From: Chitinophaga sp. LS1
GTDB lineage: Bacteria > Bacteroidota > Bacteroidia > Chitinophagales > Chitinophagaceae
Direction: 5' to 3'
Assembly (NCBI RefSeq): GCF_034274695.1
Contig: NZ_CP128362.1
Coordinates: 1,364,001-1,428,000 of the forward strand
Length of the DNA: 64,000 nucleotides
In this document: positions 50,028 to 57,753 of the stretch, in pieces
Layout of the letters: each line of letters begins with the position of its first letter
How positions within the stretch are numbered: the stretch's first letter is position 1
Notes under the pieces: model-generated
Databases searched by the model: none
Told to the model about the DNA's origin: nothing
What the model saw: only the letters and a program-made list of their open reading frames with translations
Program-made: the position numbers and the translations under genes

Positions 50028-50063
50028 GTTTTTCATTCCCCGTTGGTGAATTCCCTCTTTCAT
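50021..50063 (-). repeat. 3'-UTR hairpin element, copy 5
   Basis: On the minus strand, downstream of fumC and in its sense direction: ATGAAAGAGGG, inner stem ATTCACC-AAC-GGGGAAT with one mismatch, then AAAAACATTTTCA. The stop codon of fumC is 151 nt upstream, the gap being filled by a 22-bp array. The IS110 element abuts or overlaps its 3' end. Confidence 0.78.
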
Positions 50064-50094
50064 GACTGTTTTTATGCAGATTATTTGAGTTTTG

Positions 50095-50224
50095 GGCGGA
50101 GATGATCTGATCTCTTTATGCGGATGATTTAATCTCTTGTGCAGACGATCTGATCTCTTTACGCAGATTATCTAATCTCTTTGTGTGGACGACCAGATCT
50201 CCTTACTCAGATTACTAAATCTCT
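50095..50224 (-). repeat. Tandem array, 6 units of 22 bp, overlapping the fumC stop
   Basis: The plus-strand word ATCTC recurs at 50110, 50132, 50153, 50175, 50197 and 50219 (intervals 22, 21, 22, 22, 22). On the minus strand units begin GAGAT and contain small dyads such as AGATTAGATAATCT. The first unit includes the last fumC codons and stop (GAGATTTAG), so the array grew out of, or into, the end of the gene. Confidence 0.88.
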
Positions 50225-51612
50225 CCGACCATATCAATTGGGTTTACCCACGCATCAAATTCTTCTGGTTTTACATATCCCAGTTTCACCGCCATTTCCT
50301 TCAGTGTAGTCCCTTCTTTATGTGCTTTCTGCGCAATCTCAGCAGCTTTGTAGTAACCGATCTTCGTGTTCAGTGCAGTTACCAGCATCAGTGAGTTATC
50401 CACATGCTTCTTGATATTTGCTTCGATTGGTTCCAGACCGGTCGCACATTTATCATTGAAGCTTACACAACCATCGCCGATCAGGCGTGCAGAGTGCAGG
50501 AAATTATAGATCATTACAGGCTTGAACACATTCAGTTCAAAGTGACCGGTAGCACCACCAATGTTGATTGCTACGTCATTACCCATTACCTGTGCAGCAA
50601 TCATCGTGAGGGCTTCACACTGTGTAGGGTTCACTTTACCTGGCATGATAGAAGAACCTGGTTCATTGTCAGGAATGTGGAGTTCACCTATACCGGAGCG
50701 TGGGCCGGAGCTAAGCATACGAATATCGTTTGCGATCTTCATGAGGCTCACTGCTACAGTTTTGAGGGCGCCATGTGCTTCTACGATTGCATCGTGTGCT
50801 GCCAGGGCTTCAAATTTGTTTTCAGCAGTGATGAAAGGCAGACCGGTGAGGTTCGCGATGTGTTTCGCTACATTCTCAGAATAACCTTTAGGGGTATTGA
50901 TACCAGTACCTACGGCAGTACCACCCAATGCCAGTTCGCTCAGGTGAGCGAGGGTATTGTTGATGGCTCTCAGCCCGTGGTCCAGCTGTGATACATAACC
51001 ACTTATTTCCTGACCCAGGGTGAGCGGGGTCGCATCCATAAAGTGGGTACGGCCTATTTTCACCACGTGCTTGAAGGCTTCTGCCTTTTCAGCCAGGGTA
51101 GCACGGAGCTTTTTGATCCCTGGGATGGTTACCTCGATCAGCATTTTGTACGCCGCAATGTGCATAGCGGTTGGGAAAGTATCATTGGATGACTGTGATT
51201 TGTTCACATCATCATTCGGGTGTATCGCTTTATCTTTATCAGTGAGTTTACCACCATTGTTTACATGGGCACGGTAAGCGATCACTTCATTTACGTTCAT
51301 GTTGGACTGGGTACCTGAGCCTGTCTGCCAAACTACCAGTGGGAACTGGTCGTCCAGTTTGCCAGCGAGAATTTCATCGCAGGCGTTGCCGATCAGCGTG
51401 GCCTTTTCCTGGGAGAGAACGCCAGCATCCAGATTGGTGAGTGCTGCTGCTTTTTTGAGGTAAGCAAATGCCTGAATGATTTCTTTAGGCATTCTGTTAA
51501 TATCCTGTGCTATCCTGAAATTGTCGATAGAACGTTGGGTTTGAGCACCATAATATGCGTCTACTGGTACCTGTACTTCGCCCATCGTGTCTTTCTCTAT
51601 TCTATATTCCAT
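50215..51612 (-). CDS. fumC: Class II fumarate hydratase
   Basis: Cytosolic TCA-cycle enzyme of 465 residues that interconverts fumarate and malate without an Fe-S cluster. '[20 protein letters not shown]' opens the protein. '[18 protein letters not shown]' (about 97), '[20 protein letters not shown]' (about 185) and the superfamily signature '[17 protein letters not shown]' (about 315) are present. The start at 51612 was preferred to an upstream one because MEYRIE is the family start. A TACGTTTG box lies 22 nt upstream. Its stop codon is the first unit of a 22-bp repeat array. Confidence 0.96.
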   Translation of the reverse strand: MEYRIEKDTMGEVQVPVDAYYGAQTQRSIDNFRIAQDINRMPKEIIQAFAYLKKAAALTNLDAGVLSQEKATLIGNACDEILAGKLDDQFPLVVWQTGSGTQSNMNVNEVIAYRAHVNNGGKLTDKDKAIHPNDDVNKSQSSNDTFPTAMHIAAYKMLIEVTIPGIKKLRATLAEKAEAFKHVVKIGRTHFMDATPLTLGQEISGYVSQLDHGLRAINNTLAHLSELALGGTAVGTGINTPKGYSENVAKHIANLTGLPFITAENKFEALAAHDAIVEAHGALKTVAVSLMKIANDIRMLSSGPRSGIGELHIPDNEPGSSIMPGKVNPTQCEALTMIAAQVMGNDVAINIGGATGHFELNVFKPVMIYNFLHSARLIGDGCVSFNDKCATGLEPIEANIKKHVDNSLMLVTALNTKIGYYKAAEIAQKAHKEGTTLKEMAVKLGYVKPEEFDAWVNPIDMVGEI

Positions 51613-51633
51613 AATGCTTGATTTTTTGCGGTA

Positions 51634-51641
51634 CAAACGTA
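51634..51641 (-). promoter_or_regulatory. Candidate -7 box of fumC
   Basis: Minus strand TACGTTTG, an exact TAnnTTTG match, 22 nt before the ATG. No TTG at the usual distance was found. A 12-bp inverted repeat lies further upstream (51663-51674 with 51730-51741). Confidence 0.5.
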
Positions 51642-51662
51642 CTAAATGTCAGTAAAAAAATG

Positions 51663-51741
51663 GCTTGTACAGGCAGGAAATTGGGGAATGAATGAAAATG
51701 AAACCATATGGGGCCTTAAGCAATGGATGGCCTGTACAAGC
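51663..51741. repeat. 12-bp inverted repeat upstream of fumC
   Basis: GCTTGTACAGGC at 51663-51674 and its exact complement GCCTGTACAAGC at 51730-51741, 55 nt apart. It starts about 22 nt upstream of the fumC -7 box and forms the edge of the 98-bp repeat region. It could be a paired operator or a repeat relic. Confidence 0.6.
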
Positions 51742-51887
51742 GAACTCTGGGGACAATGGATGTAGGTATAGGATAGGGATAAAAAACTTAAGGGTAAATG
51801 GACGAAAAGGCCTTTACAGACCTGATAGCTTAGGGGCGAATGAATGAAAACAGGTTAATGGATGGCCAAGACCGGCATAAAATCATT

Positions 51888-52523
51888 GGGGGCGAATGGA
51901 TGAAAAAAACCTTTTCAGGTCTAATACTTTGGGGGCGAATGAATGAAAACAGGTCAATGAATAGCCAAACCGGCATAAAATCATTGGGGGCGAATGGATG
52001 AAAAAAACCTTTTCAAATCTAATACTTTGGGGGCGAATGAATGAAAACAGGTCAATGAATAGCCAAACCGGCATAAAATCATTGGGGGCGAATGGACGAA
52101 AAAAACCTTTTCAGGTCTAATAACTTTGGGGGCGAATGAATGAAAACAGGTTTAATGGATGGCCAAACCGGCATAAAATCATTGGGGGCGAATGGACGAA
52201 AAAAACCTTTTCAGGTCTAATACTTTGGGGGCGAATGAATGAAACCGTGTCAATGGATAGCCAGACCGGCATAAAATCATTGGGGGCGAATGGACGAAAA
52301 AAAACCTTTTCAGGTCTAATACTTTGGGGGCGAATGAATGAAACCGTGTCAATGGATAGCCAAACCGGCATAAAATCATTGGGGGCGAATGGATGAAAAA
52401 GACCTTTTCAGGTCTATATTTTGGGGGCGAATGAATGAAACCGTGTCAATGGATAGCCAAACCGGCAAAGATCATTGGAACGAGTGAATGAAATAAATTT
52501 TCGGGGGCGAATGGATGAAAAAA
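51888..52523. repeat. Tandem array of about 98-bp units between fumC and the kinase gene
   Basis: Units start at 51888, 51986, 52084, 52184, 52282 and 52381, spaced 98, 98, 100, 98 and 99 bp, with degenerate copies on both sides (from about 51690 and to 52523). Each unit has two forms of GGGGGCGAATGRATGAAA, 44 and 54 bp apart, plus AACCTTTTCAGGTCTAA and CCGGCATAAAATCATT. Unit lengths vary and are not multiples of three, so the reading frames across it are not genes. Confidence 0.92.
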
Positions 52524-52745
52524 AGTTGGCAGGAAGATTTCGGATTAACCGAATATGTGAAACCCTGCCTTCAGTATTATTTGGTCCAAAGACCCAGTTG
52601 GGTTGTCCCCCCCAACTTTTAATGTGACTTTCGAATAGGGGTTAATGGAATCGATGAATCAAAGGTAAGCCCACCCGCCCCATGCAGGAAATACATTACA
52701 CCAATCCTCTTTTTCAAGGGACGGATAGCATGATTACAGGTATTT
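52524..52745. other. Unremarkable region after the kinase gene
   Basis: Sequence between the 98-bp array and the kinase stop codon. A GTTGGG/CCCAAC pair near 52597-52617 is the only structure noticed. No gene or terminator is evident. Confidence 0.4.
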
Positions 52746-53804
52746 TTAGGAAACAGTGATCCATAATGAAGCGGTATAATTGTCCGCTTCATCAGTCGTA
52801 GTAAGGGAATAATTGTTTTTATAGGTGGCATCCAGCCTTCTCTTAATGTTATCCATACCTATACCGTTGGACAATTCTTTAGGCCCCCTTTTCTTCCTGT
52901 TATGGGTAGAGAAGTAAATAGTACCGTCCTCTTCCGACACTTTTAACTGCATCACCAATGGATGCTGGTCATTATTCAGCTCTCCGTGTTTAAAAGCATT
53001 TTCTACCAACGTAATAATTACCAAAGGAATAATCCGAATGTCACTCATATCGCCACTGATGTCAAAAATGACCTGTAACCGGTTACTAAACCGGAGCTGG
53101 TTGATTTTGATCACATTCTGTACATGCTCTATTTCTCTGGACAAGGGTACGGTATCCACATCTGCCTCACCGGTATGCATAGAATAGCGCATGATTTCAC
53201 AGAGGGTCAGTATGCCTTCCGACAATTCTTCGCTCACCATGATAGATTTGGCATAAAAGAGGTTCAGGGTATTATGCAAAAAATGGGGATTGATCTGTGC
53301 CCGCAAAAAGGCATATTCCGATTTAAGCCGGTCGGCTTCTATCCTTGCCTTTTCCTGTTCCATAACACGTAGTCGCTTTTCTTTGCTGACCGACTCCATA
53401 CCGAAGTAATAACCAAAAGAGAAAAAACCATAAATCAGGTATACCCACAATGTATCCAGTAATAATTCGGAGAAGACATAGGGCGGAACAGTACCCGGTG
53501 GTTCGAAAGGTCTGATCAGGGTACCGAATGCAAAGTATAAAAATGCAGCAGAGAAAAACACGAACAACTCACCTGCTACCAGCAATGCATATTTTTTTGT
53601 GCTCAAAAATTTTCGGAGGATGATATAGTTTCCATAAAAAATATACACCACCGGCAACTCTGTAAATACAAAGTCGAGCAGGTCGAAAGTATACTTAGTC
53701 AATAAAATTTTTCGGGCTAATCCAATGAATATATAAATAGACCAAGCTAAAATGTGTAAGGCTATTAATCTAGAGTAGGCCCGGGTTTTCTTAAACGATT
53801 CCAT
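52746..53804 (-). CDS. LytS/YehU-type sensor histidine kinase
   Basis: Membrane kinase of 352 residues. About four N-terminal helices (residues 12-155) precede a short coiled-coil (MEQEKARIEADRLKSEYAFL) and the His_kinase domain with the phospho-acceptor H in 'RAQINPHFLHNTLNLFYAKS' (about 170). The ATPase part has 'PLVIITLVENAFKHGELNND' (N box) and 'LSNGIGMDNIKRRLDATY' (G box). Such kinases normally pair with a LytTR response regulator, but none is encoded here. It is 25 nt downstream of an S41 peptidase gene and probably co-transcribed with it. Confidence 0.9.
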   Translation of the reverse strand: MESFKKTRAYSRLIALHILAWSIYIFIGLARKILLTKYTFDLLDFVFTELPVVYIFYGNYIILRKFLSTKKYALLVAGELFVFFSAAFLYFAFGTLIRPFEPPGTVPPYVFSELLLDTLWVYLIYGFFSFGYYFGMESVSKEKRLRVMEQEKARIEADRLKSEYAFLRAQINPHFLHNTLNLFYAKSIMVSEELSEGILTLCEIMRYSMHTGEADVDTVPLSREIEHVQNVIKINQLRFSNRLQVIFDISGDMSDIRIIPLVIITLVENAFKHGELNNDQHPLVMQLKVSEEDGTIYFSTHNRKKRGPKELSNGIGMDNIKRRLDATYKNNYSLTTTDEADNYTASLWITVS

Positions 53805-53829
53805 TATTCCTATAAGATATACAAATTAA

Positions 53830-54885
53830 TCAGCGATGTTCTACTACATACTGTACCCAATCTGTAGTATTTGCTGGAATTTCAACGTTTGGGGCAATGC
53901 CAATATTGTCAATAACTTCCGCAGGCATGCGTAGTGTGCGGGAGCTGGGTACGCCAAAGGCAAATAATGTACAGGGCATCATATACGGCACTACATCAGA
54001 GTAATCTACTACACCGGCAGTATGTGTGCCGAACAGTTTTACCTTTTTACTCTGGCGTGCTTTTAATACAAACATCTCTGTACTGCTGCCTACATTATGA
54101 TTGATGAGTAGCGATACTTTTTTGGGGTAAGGGAATACCTGATCCATAGTCGTGGTATCATTATTCCATAACTGATATTCCCTACCTATGTGCGCTTTTA
54201 ATGCAGCTGCTTCTTTTTTGAAAACGGCTTTCATACTATCACTTACATTTGGATAATCCGTCACTTCGTACAGGTTATGGATATTCTCTTCTGTAGCCAG
54301 TACCATGGCTCCTTCTGTAATGATAGGATTTGTATATAAGTAGGGTAATACGTTGTCGAATACAAGTGTGGATCCGCCCCTGTTTTCCCTCACATCGATG
54401 ATGAAATGACTTGTCTTACTCAGCAGATCTTTGTGCAGTACAAGTAAGCTATCGACAATGCCTTTGTATTCAAGCCGTGCACTGGGTATGGTGAGTAAGC
54501 AGGTTTGATCATTGAGTATTTTGAAAGATGGATCCAACGAAATTTTAACAGGTTTTTTTCTGGGGAAGTAGGTATCAAGCATAGGATGTTTTCCGCCACG
54601 ATTTACAATCACCATTAAATGTTTATCCTGGAAAAAGGTGGTCCATTTTTGTAAGATGGAAAAGCATACAGGCATAGAAGCAGTATCTGATACTTTTATT
54701 AAACTATCAGTAAATGCCTGGTATTGCTTTTTATTGGCAGTCGTGACTTTGTCCGGAAAGCCAATATAGTTCCGGGCTACTTTATCAATCAGGTATTGCA
54801 GACTTGATTTACAGGCGCACTCCTGTGCGATGGCCGGGAATAGATAGCCGCTTAAAATAATGGTTAAAAAGAGTCGTGTCATCAT
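53830..54885 (-). CDS. S41-family (tail-specific-like) peptidase, exported
   Basis: Exported protein of 351 residues with a signal peptide ending FPAIAQ, then 'CACKSSLQYLIDKVARNYIG'. The S41 core is visible: 'SHFIIDVRENRGGSTLVFDN' (about 162) and the catalytic Ser region 'LLINHNVGSSTEMFVLKARQ' (about 262) with the Lys four residues after Met-Phe. No PDZ domain is apparent, unlike classical C-terminal processing peptidases. It is just upstream of a LytS-type kinase gene on the same strand. A role in processing an exported peptide is possible but unproven. Confidence 0.84.
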   Translation of the reverse strand: MMTRLFLTIILSGYLFPAIAQECACKSSLQYLIDKVARNYIGFPDKVTTANKKQYQAFTDSLIKVSDTASMPVCFSILQKWTTFFQDKHLMVIVNRGGKHPMLDTYFPRKKPVKISLDPSFKILNDQTCLLTIPSARLEYKGIVDSLLVLHKDLLSKTSHFIIDVRENRGGSTLVFDNVLPYLYTNPIITEGAMVLATEENIHNLYEVTDYPNVSDSMKAVFKKEAAALKAHIGREYQLWNNDTTTMDQVFPYPKKVSLLINHNVGSSTEMFVLKARQSKKVKLFGTHTAGVVDYSDVVPYMMPCTLFAFGVPSSRTLRMPAEVIDNIGIAPNVEIPANTTDWVQYVVEHR

Positions 54886-54984
54886 AAATGGTCAACATTG
54901 CTTGAGGATGTATCAAAGTTAAATGATCCGCCTGAGAATCGCTTAATGAACTACACGTTTCCTTCAGGTACCCGAATAAAAACA

Positions 54985-55014
54985 GGCTGTATCGTAATGG
55001 ATGATACAGCCTGA
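54985..55014 (-). terminator. Terminator after the lanthipeptide-like gene
   Basis: Stem CAGGCTGTATC with GATACAGCCTG, 8-9 nt loop; on the minus strand it is followed by TTTTTATT. It lies 15 nt past the stop codon of the small gene at 55029, making that gene an independent unit. Confidence 0.85.
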
Positions 55015-55028
55015 AAGTGTGAAAAGGT

Positions 55029-55211
55029 TTAAAAAACTGCAACGTCAATAACCGTCGTTACCTGTGTAAAATCACACACCGGGTGTGTAGATTGACCTGG
55101 GCCATCGACGAGAATAGGAAATAAATGTTGCACGTTGAGTTTTGAAATTGTTACTTTTTCCAATTTCAGTTTTCTTGATTTTTTGAGGGCAAGGGTTGTT
55201 GTTGTCTTCAT
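55029..55211 (-). CDS. Lanthipeptide-like (RiPP) precursor peptide
   Basis: Peptide of 60 residues, MKTTTTLALKKSRKLKLEKV then TISKLN. The Lys/Leu-rich leader with KLxLxKxTIxxLN resembles precursors of Bacteroidota class I lanthipeptides, known from Chitinophaga (pinensins). The C-terminal part (about 27-60) has one Cys (46), one Ser (41) and four Thr (42, 49, 52, 53), enough for dehydration and one ring. No LanB/LanC-type modification gene lies in the window. The start was placed at MKTTTT; an upstream ATG would add 23 residues atypical of such leaders. The gene has its own terminator. A small non-RiPP protein is the alternative. Confidence 0.55.
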   Translation of the reverse strand: MKTTTTLALKKSRKLKLEKVTISKLNVQHLFPILVDGPGQSTHPVCDFTQVTTVIDVAVF

Positions 55212-55321
55212 GAATAGGATTTTATGGTTATACCTGGTTAATATGCTTATGAAGTTATCACAACGGGTTACGCTCATCAATTATTATACACGGATATTGG
55301 CATTAAAAGTATAGATGTTGC

Positions 55322-56098
55322 TTATTCTCCAATGAATGATGCAGGTCGTTTTTGAATGAATGCAGACGCACCTTCCTGCATATCTTTCGTAGCAAAACAG
55401 GCTCCAAATTCATTGATTTCCAGCTCATAGCCATCTACATCTTTGTCCAATGCACCGTTTGCACATTTAATAACTCTGGCAATTGCAAGCGGTGCTTTCG
55501 CATGTATTTTTGCTAGTATTTCTTTTGTTTTTGTGAGTAATTCTTCTGGTGCTACTACGTGGTTCACGAGTCCCCATGTTAGTGCATCCTGAGCATTGAT
55601 CATATCGGCAGTCATCATCAATTCCATTGCTTTGCCTTTGCCAATGAGAGCGGTGAGACGTTGTGTACCACCATAACCTGGAATGATACCGAGGTTCACT
55701 TCTGGCTGACCAAATTTTGCATTGGTAGCAGCGATACGAAAGTGGCAGGCCATGGCCAATTCACATCCACCACCCAGTGCAAATCCATTGACGGCAGCAA
55801 TAATAGGCTTCGGACAATCTTCGATACGCTTAAAGATCATGTGACCTTTGTTGGCTAGTTCGATACCTTGTTGTGGGGAGAGACGTAGAAATTCGGCAAT
55901 ATCTGCGCCGGCTACAAATGCTTTTTCGCCAGTACCAGTGATGACCGCACTTTTTATTTCTCTGTCTTTGTATACTTCATCAATAGCAAGGGCCAGTTCT
56001 GCCATGACTTGTTGGTTCAGGGCATTCATCTTGTCCGGGCGGTTGATGTAGATAAATAATGTATCGTTTTCTAAGGTGGTATTGATCGTCTGGTACAT
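55322..56098 (-). CDS. Enoyl-CoA hydratase/isomerase family protein
   Basis: Crotonase-fold enzyme of 258 residues, probably hydrating short-chain enoyl-CoA in beta-oxidation or amino-acid catabolism. The oxyanion-hole segments are 'FVAGADIAEFLRLSPQQGIE' (about 61) and 'AVNGFALGGGCELAMACHFR' (about 103). The catalytic Glu pair is represented by 'GQPEVNLGIIPGYGGTQRLT' (about 131). Length is normal. No other fatty-acid genes are adjacent, so the precise substrate is open. Confidence 0.93.
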   Translation of the reverse strand: MYQTINTTLENDTLFIYINRPDKMNALNQQVMAELALAIDEVYKDREIKSAVITGTGEKAFVAGADIAEFLRLSPQQGIELANKGHMIFKRIEDCPKPIIAAVNGFALGGGCELAMACHFRIAATNAKFGQPEVNLGIIPGYGGTQRLTALIGKGKAMELMMTADMINAQDALTWGLVNHVVAPEELLTKTKEILAKIHAKAPLAIARVIKCANGALDKDVDGYELEINEFGACFATKDMQEGASAFIQKRPASFIGE

Positions 56099-56271
56099 GG
56101 TTTTTCTGTTTGGATATGTAATGTAAGATTTTTTTGCGGGCGATCACTGATACAATATTAACATGTGATTTATTCAACATCTATTACCTATACTCACAAA
56201 AAAATCCTCCATCATCATTTACAGATAAGGATTTCATATTTTTTACTCATGAAATATGGTTTGAGTATACA

Positions 56272-56304
56272 AGCAGCGAACTAGCAGCGAACTAGCAGCG
56301 AACT
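56272..56304. repeat. Three copies of an 11-bp repeat
   Basis: AGCAGCGAACT in perfect tandem (56272, 56283, 56294), ending in a partial fourth unit. It lies 41 nt downstream of the stop codon of the minus-strand gene at 56345. The period is half of the 22 bp seen in the other arrays. A weak AAATCC/GGATTT hairpin follows at 56202-56234. Confidence 0.8.
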
Positions 56305-56344
56305 AGCGACGGCGAAGCACCGAACACGTGAAAATACTATCAGG

Positions 56345-57064
56345 TTAATACATCATCTTCCCAAAACGATCCAACTGGGTCGGCCATGTATCTCCGAAAC
56401 TGTAGGTCAGGGTTACGAAGAACATTTTGGACTCCATATTGCGATAGGGGTAGGTGGTTACACCTGCTACGGTTTCTTTAAAGTCCTTGTTGAAGAAGTT
56501 ATTAGGATAGTACTGTACTTTCAGGCCTATACCCGGGTAGAAGCGGAAGCCCGCGAACAGTGAAGGCATGAGTAGTGGCGTACGGTCACTGAACCATTCA
56601 TTGAATTTCTTCGCCTTATCTCCATTTATAAATTGCTTTTCCTTATAATTAAACGCCAGATCGTACTGGCCACCCAGGAAGAAAAAGAAATTCTGCCCTC
56701 TTACATCACCTATTTTAAGTCCCAAAGGCACGCCCAGGGTATATACACGGCGTTTTAGCTTTGTACCGTTCTCTTTGGTGATGATCCCTATATTTTTAAG
56801 ATCGACACCAGAATAGATTCCCAGCCACTTAGTAAAGTCATAATTATAATTACGGCCTACATTAAAGAACAGGGTAAAACGTGGAGCGGTGTTGACATGT
56901 GCGCCATCCATCTTTACATTGCCAAAAGAGAGGATGGGGCCATCTCCACCATTGGTAGCATAAACATGCTGACGGAGTTTCTTTTGTTCGGTCGTATCCT
57001 GGGCGAACAGGGCGAACTGGCACAGGCAGCATAACAGGGTAAACAGGCATGTCTTTATGTTCAT
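56345..57064 (-). CDS. Putative outer-membrane beta-barrel protein
   Basis: Secreted protein of 239 residues with a signal peptide (MNIKTCLFTLLCCLCQFALF, cleavage near AQ). The body alternates amphipathic strands ('RFTLFFNVGRNYNYDFTKWL', 'FFFFLGGQYDLAFNYKEKQF', 'LLMPSLFAGFRFYPGIGLKV') and ends 'FVTLTYSFGDTWPTQLDRFG'. I do not recognise a specific family. It is probably a small barrel. It is on the minus strand upstream of the crotonase gene and downstream of the B12-domain gene, with no clear operon. Confidence 0.72.
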   Translation of the reverse strand: MNIKTCLFTLLCCLCQFALFAQDTTEQKKLRQHVYATNGGDGPILSFGNVKMDGAHVNTAPRFTLFFNVGRNYNYDFTKWLGIYSGVDLKNIGIITKENGTKLKRRVYTLGVPLGLKIGDVRGQNFFFFLGGQYDLAFNYKEKQFINGDKAKKFNEWFSDRTPLLMPSLFAGFRFYPGIGLKVQYYPNNFFNKDFKETVAGVTTYPYRNMESKMFFVTLTYSFGDTWPTQLDRFGKMMY

Positions 57065-57118
57065 GTATTACTTCTTTTCTAAAAAAGACGACCAGGTCGC
57101 TAAAAGGTTACAGAAATG

Positions 57119-57538
57119 CTAGAAATTTCTATGTGTAGCCACCCATTCATTGATATAGCTGGCAATATCTTCCGTACGGGTACCTGGAGGGAATAATTTG
57201 CCTACACCGATATCATGCAGGGTATGCATATCAGTTTCGGGAATGATTCCGCCACCTGTCAGCAGCACATCGTCCATCCCTTTTTCTTTCATGATGGCCA
57301 TAATACGGGGGAAAACGGTCATGTGAGCACCCGAGAGAATACTGACACCGATAGCGTCTACGTCTTCCTGAAGGGCGGCGCTGACCACCATTTCAGGAGT
57401 TTGGCGAAGGCCGGTGTAGATCACCTCCATGCCGGCGTCGCGCAGGGCTGCGGCGATTACTTTAGCGCCACGGTCATGGCCATCGAGGCCGACTTTGGCC
57501 ACGAGTACCCGGATGGGGCGTTGAGAGGGGTTGACCAT
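57119..57538 (-). CDS. Cobalamin-binding domain protein (methylmalonyl-CoA mutase type)
   Basis: Protein of 139 residues forming a complete B12-binding Rossmann-like domain. '[20 protein letters not shown]' contains the DxHxxG motif whose His is the lower axial ligand of cobalt. '[20 protein letters not shown]' and '[20 protein letters not shown]' follow. It resembles the C-terminal domain of the mutase large subunit, which in some bacteria is a separate polypeptide. The catalytic subunit is not in the window; an epimerase of the pathway is at 35609. The start at 57538 gives [17 protein letters not shown]. Confidence 0.9.
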   Translation of the reverse strand: MVNPSQRPIRVLVAKVGLDGHDRGAKVIAAALRDAGMEVIYTGLRQTPEMVVSAALQEDVDAIGVSILSGAHMTVFPRIMAIMKEKGMDDVLLTGGGIIPETDMHTLHDIGVGKLFPPGTRTEDIASYINEWVATHRNF

Positions 57539-57722
57539 TATATTGGTAGTTTTTCGTTTTTCCGTGAATTTATTTCCTAAATGTACGATTCTCTGAAAAA
57601 GAGAAAAATGATGGTATCTTTTTTCTTCATGATGGTTTTCATAACCTGTTCCTCTTTTACCCCTCATTTCTCCGAATAACGGATAAATAGACAGTGTCTG
57701 CGGTCGGCTTGGCAGATTTTGT

Positions 57723-57730
57723 TACATTTG
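57723..57730 (+). promoter_or_regulatory. Candidate -7 box of glnS
   Basis: TACATTTG, an exact match to TAnnTTTG, 23 nt before the glnS ATG. No TTG was found at the usual distance upstream. Confidence 0.5.
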
Positions 57731-57753
57731 TCCTCCGAAATAATTTAAACCTT

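Noticed and set aside
52117..52396. Reading frames on both strands across the 98-bp array
   Set aside because: Unit lengths of 98-100 bp shift the frame from unit to unit. The frames arise from the repeat and resemble no protein.
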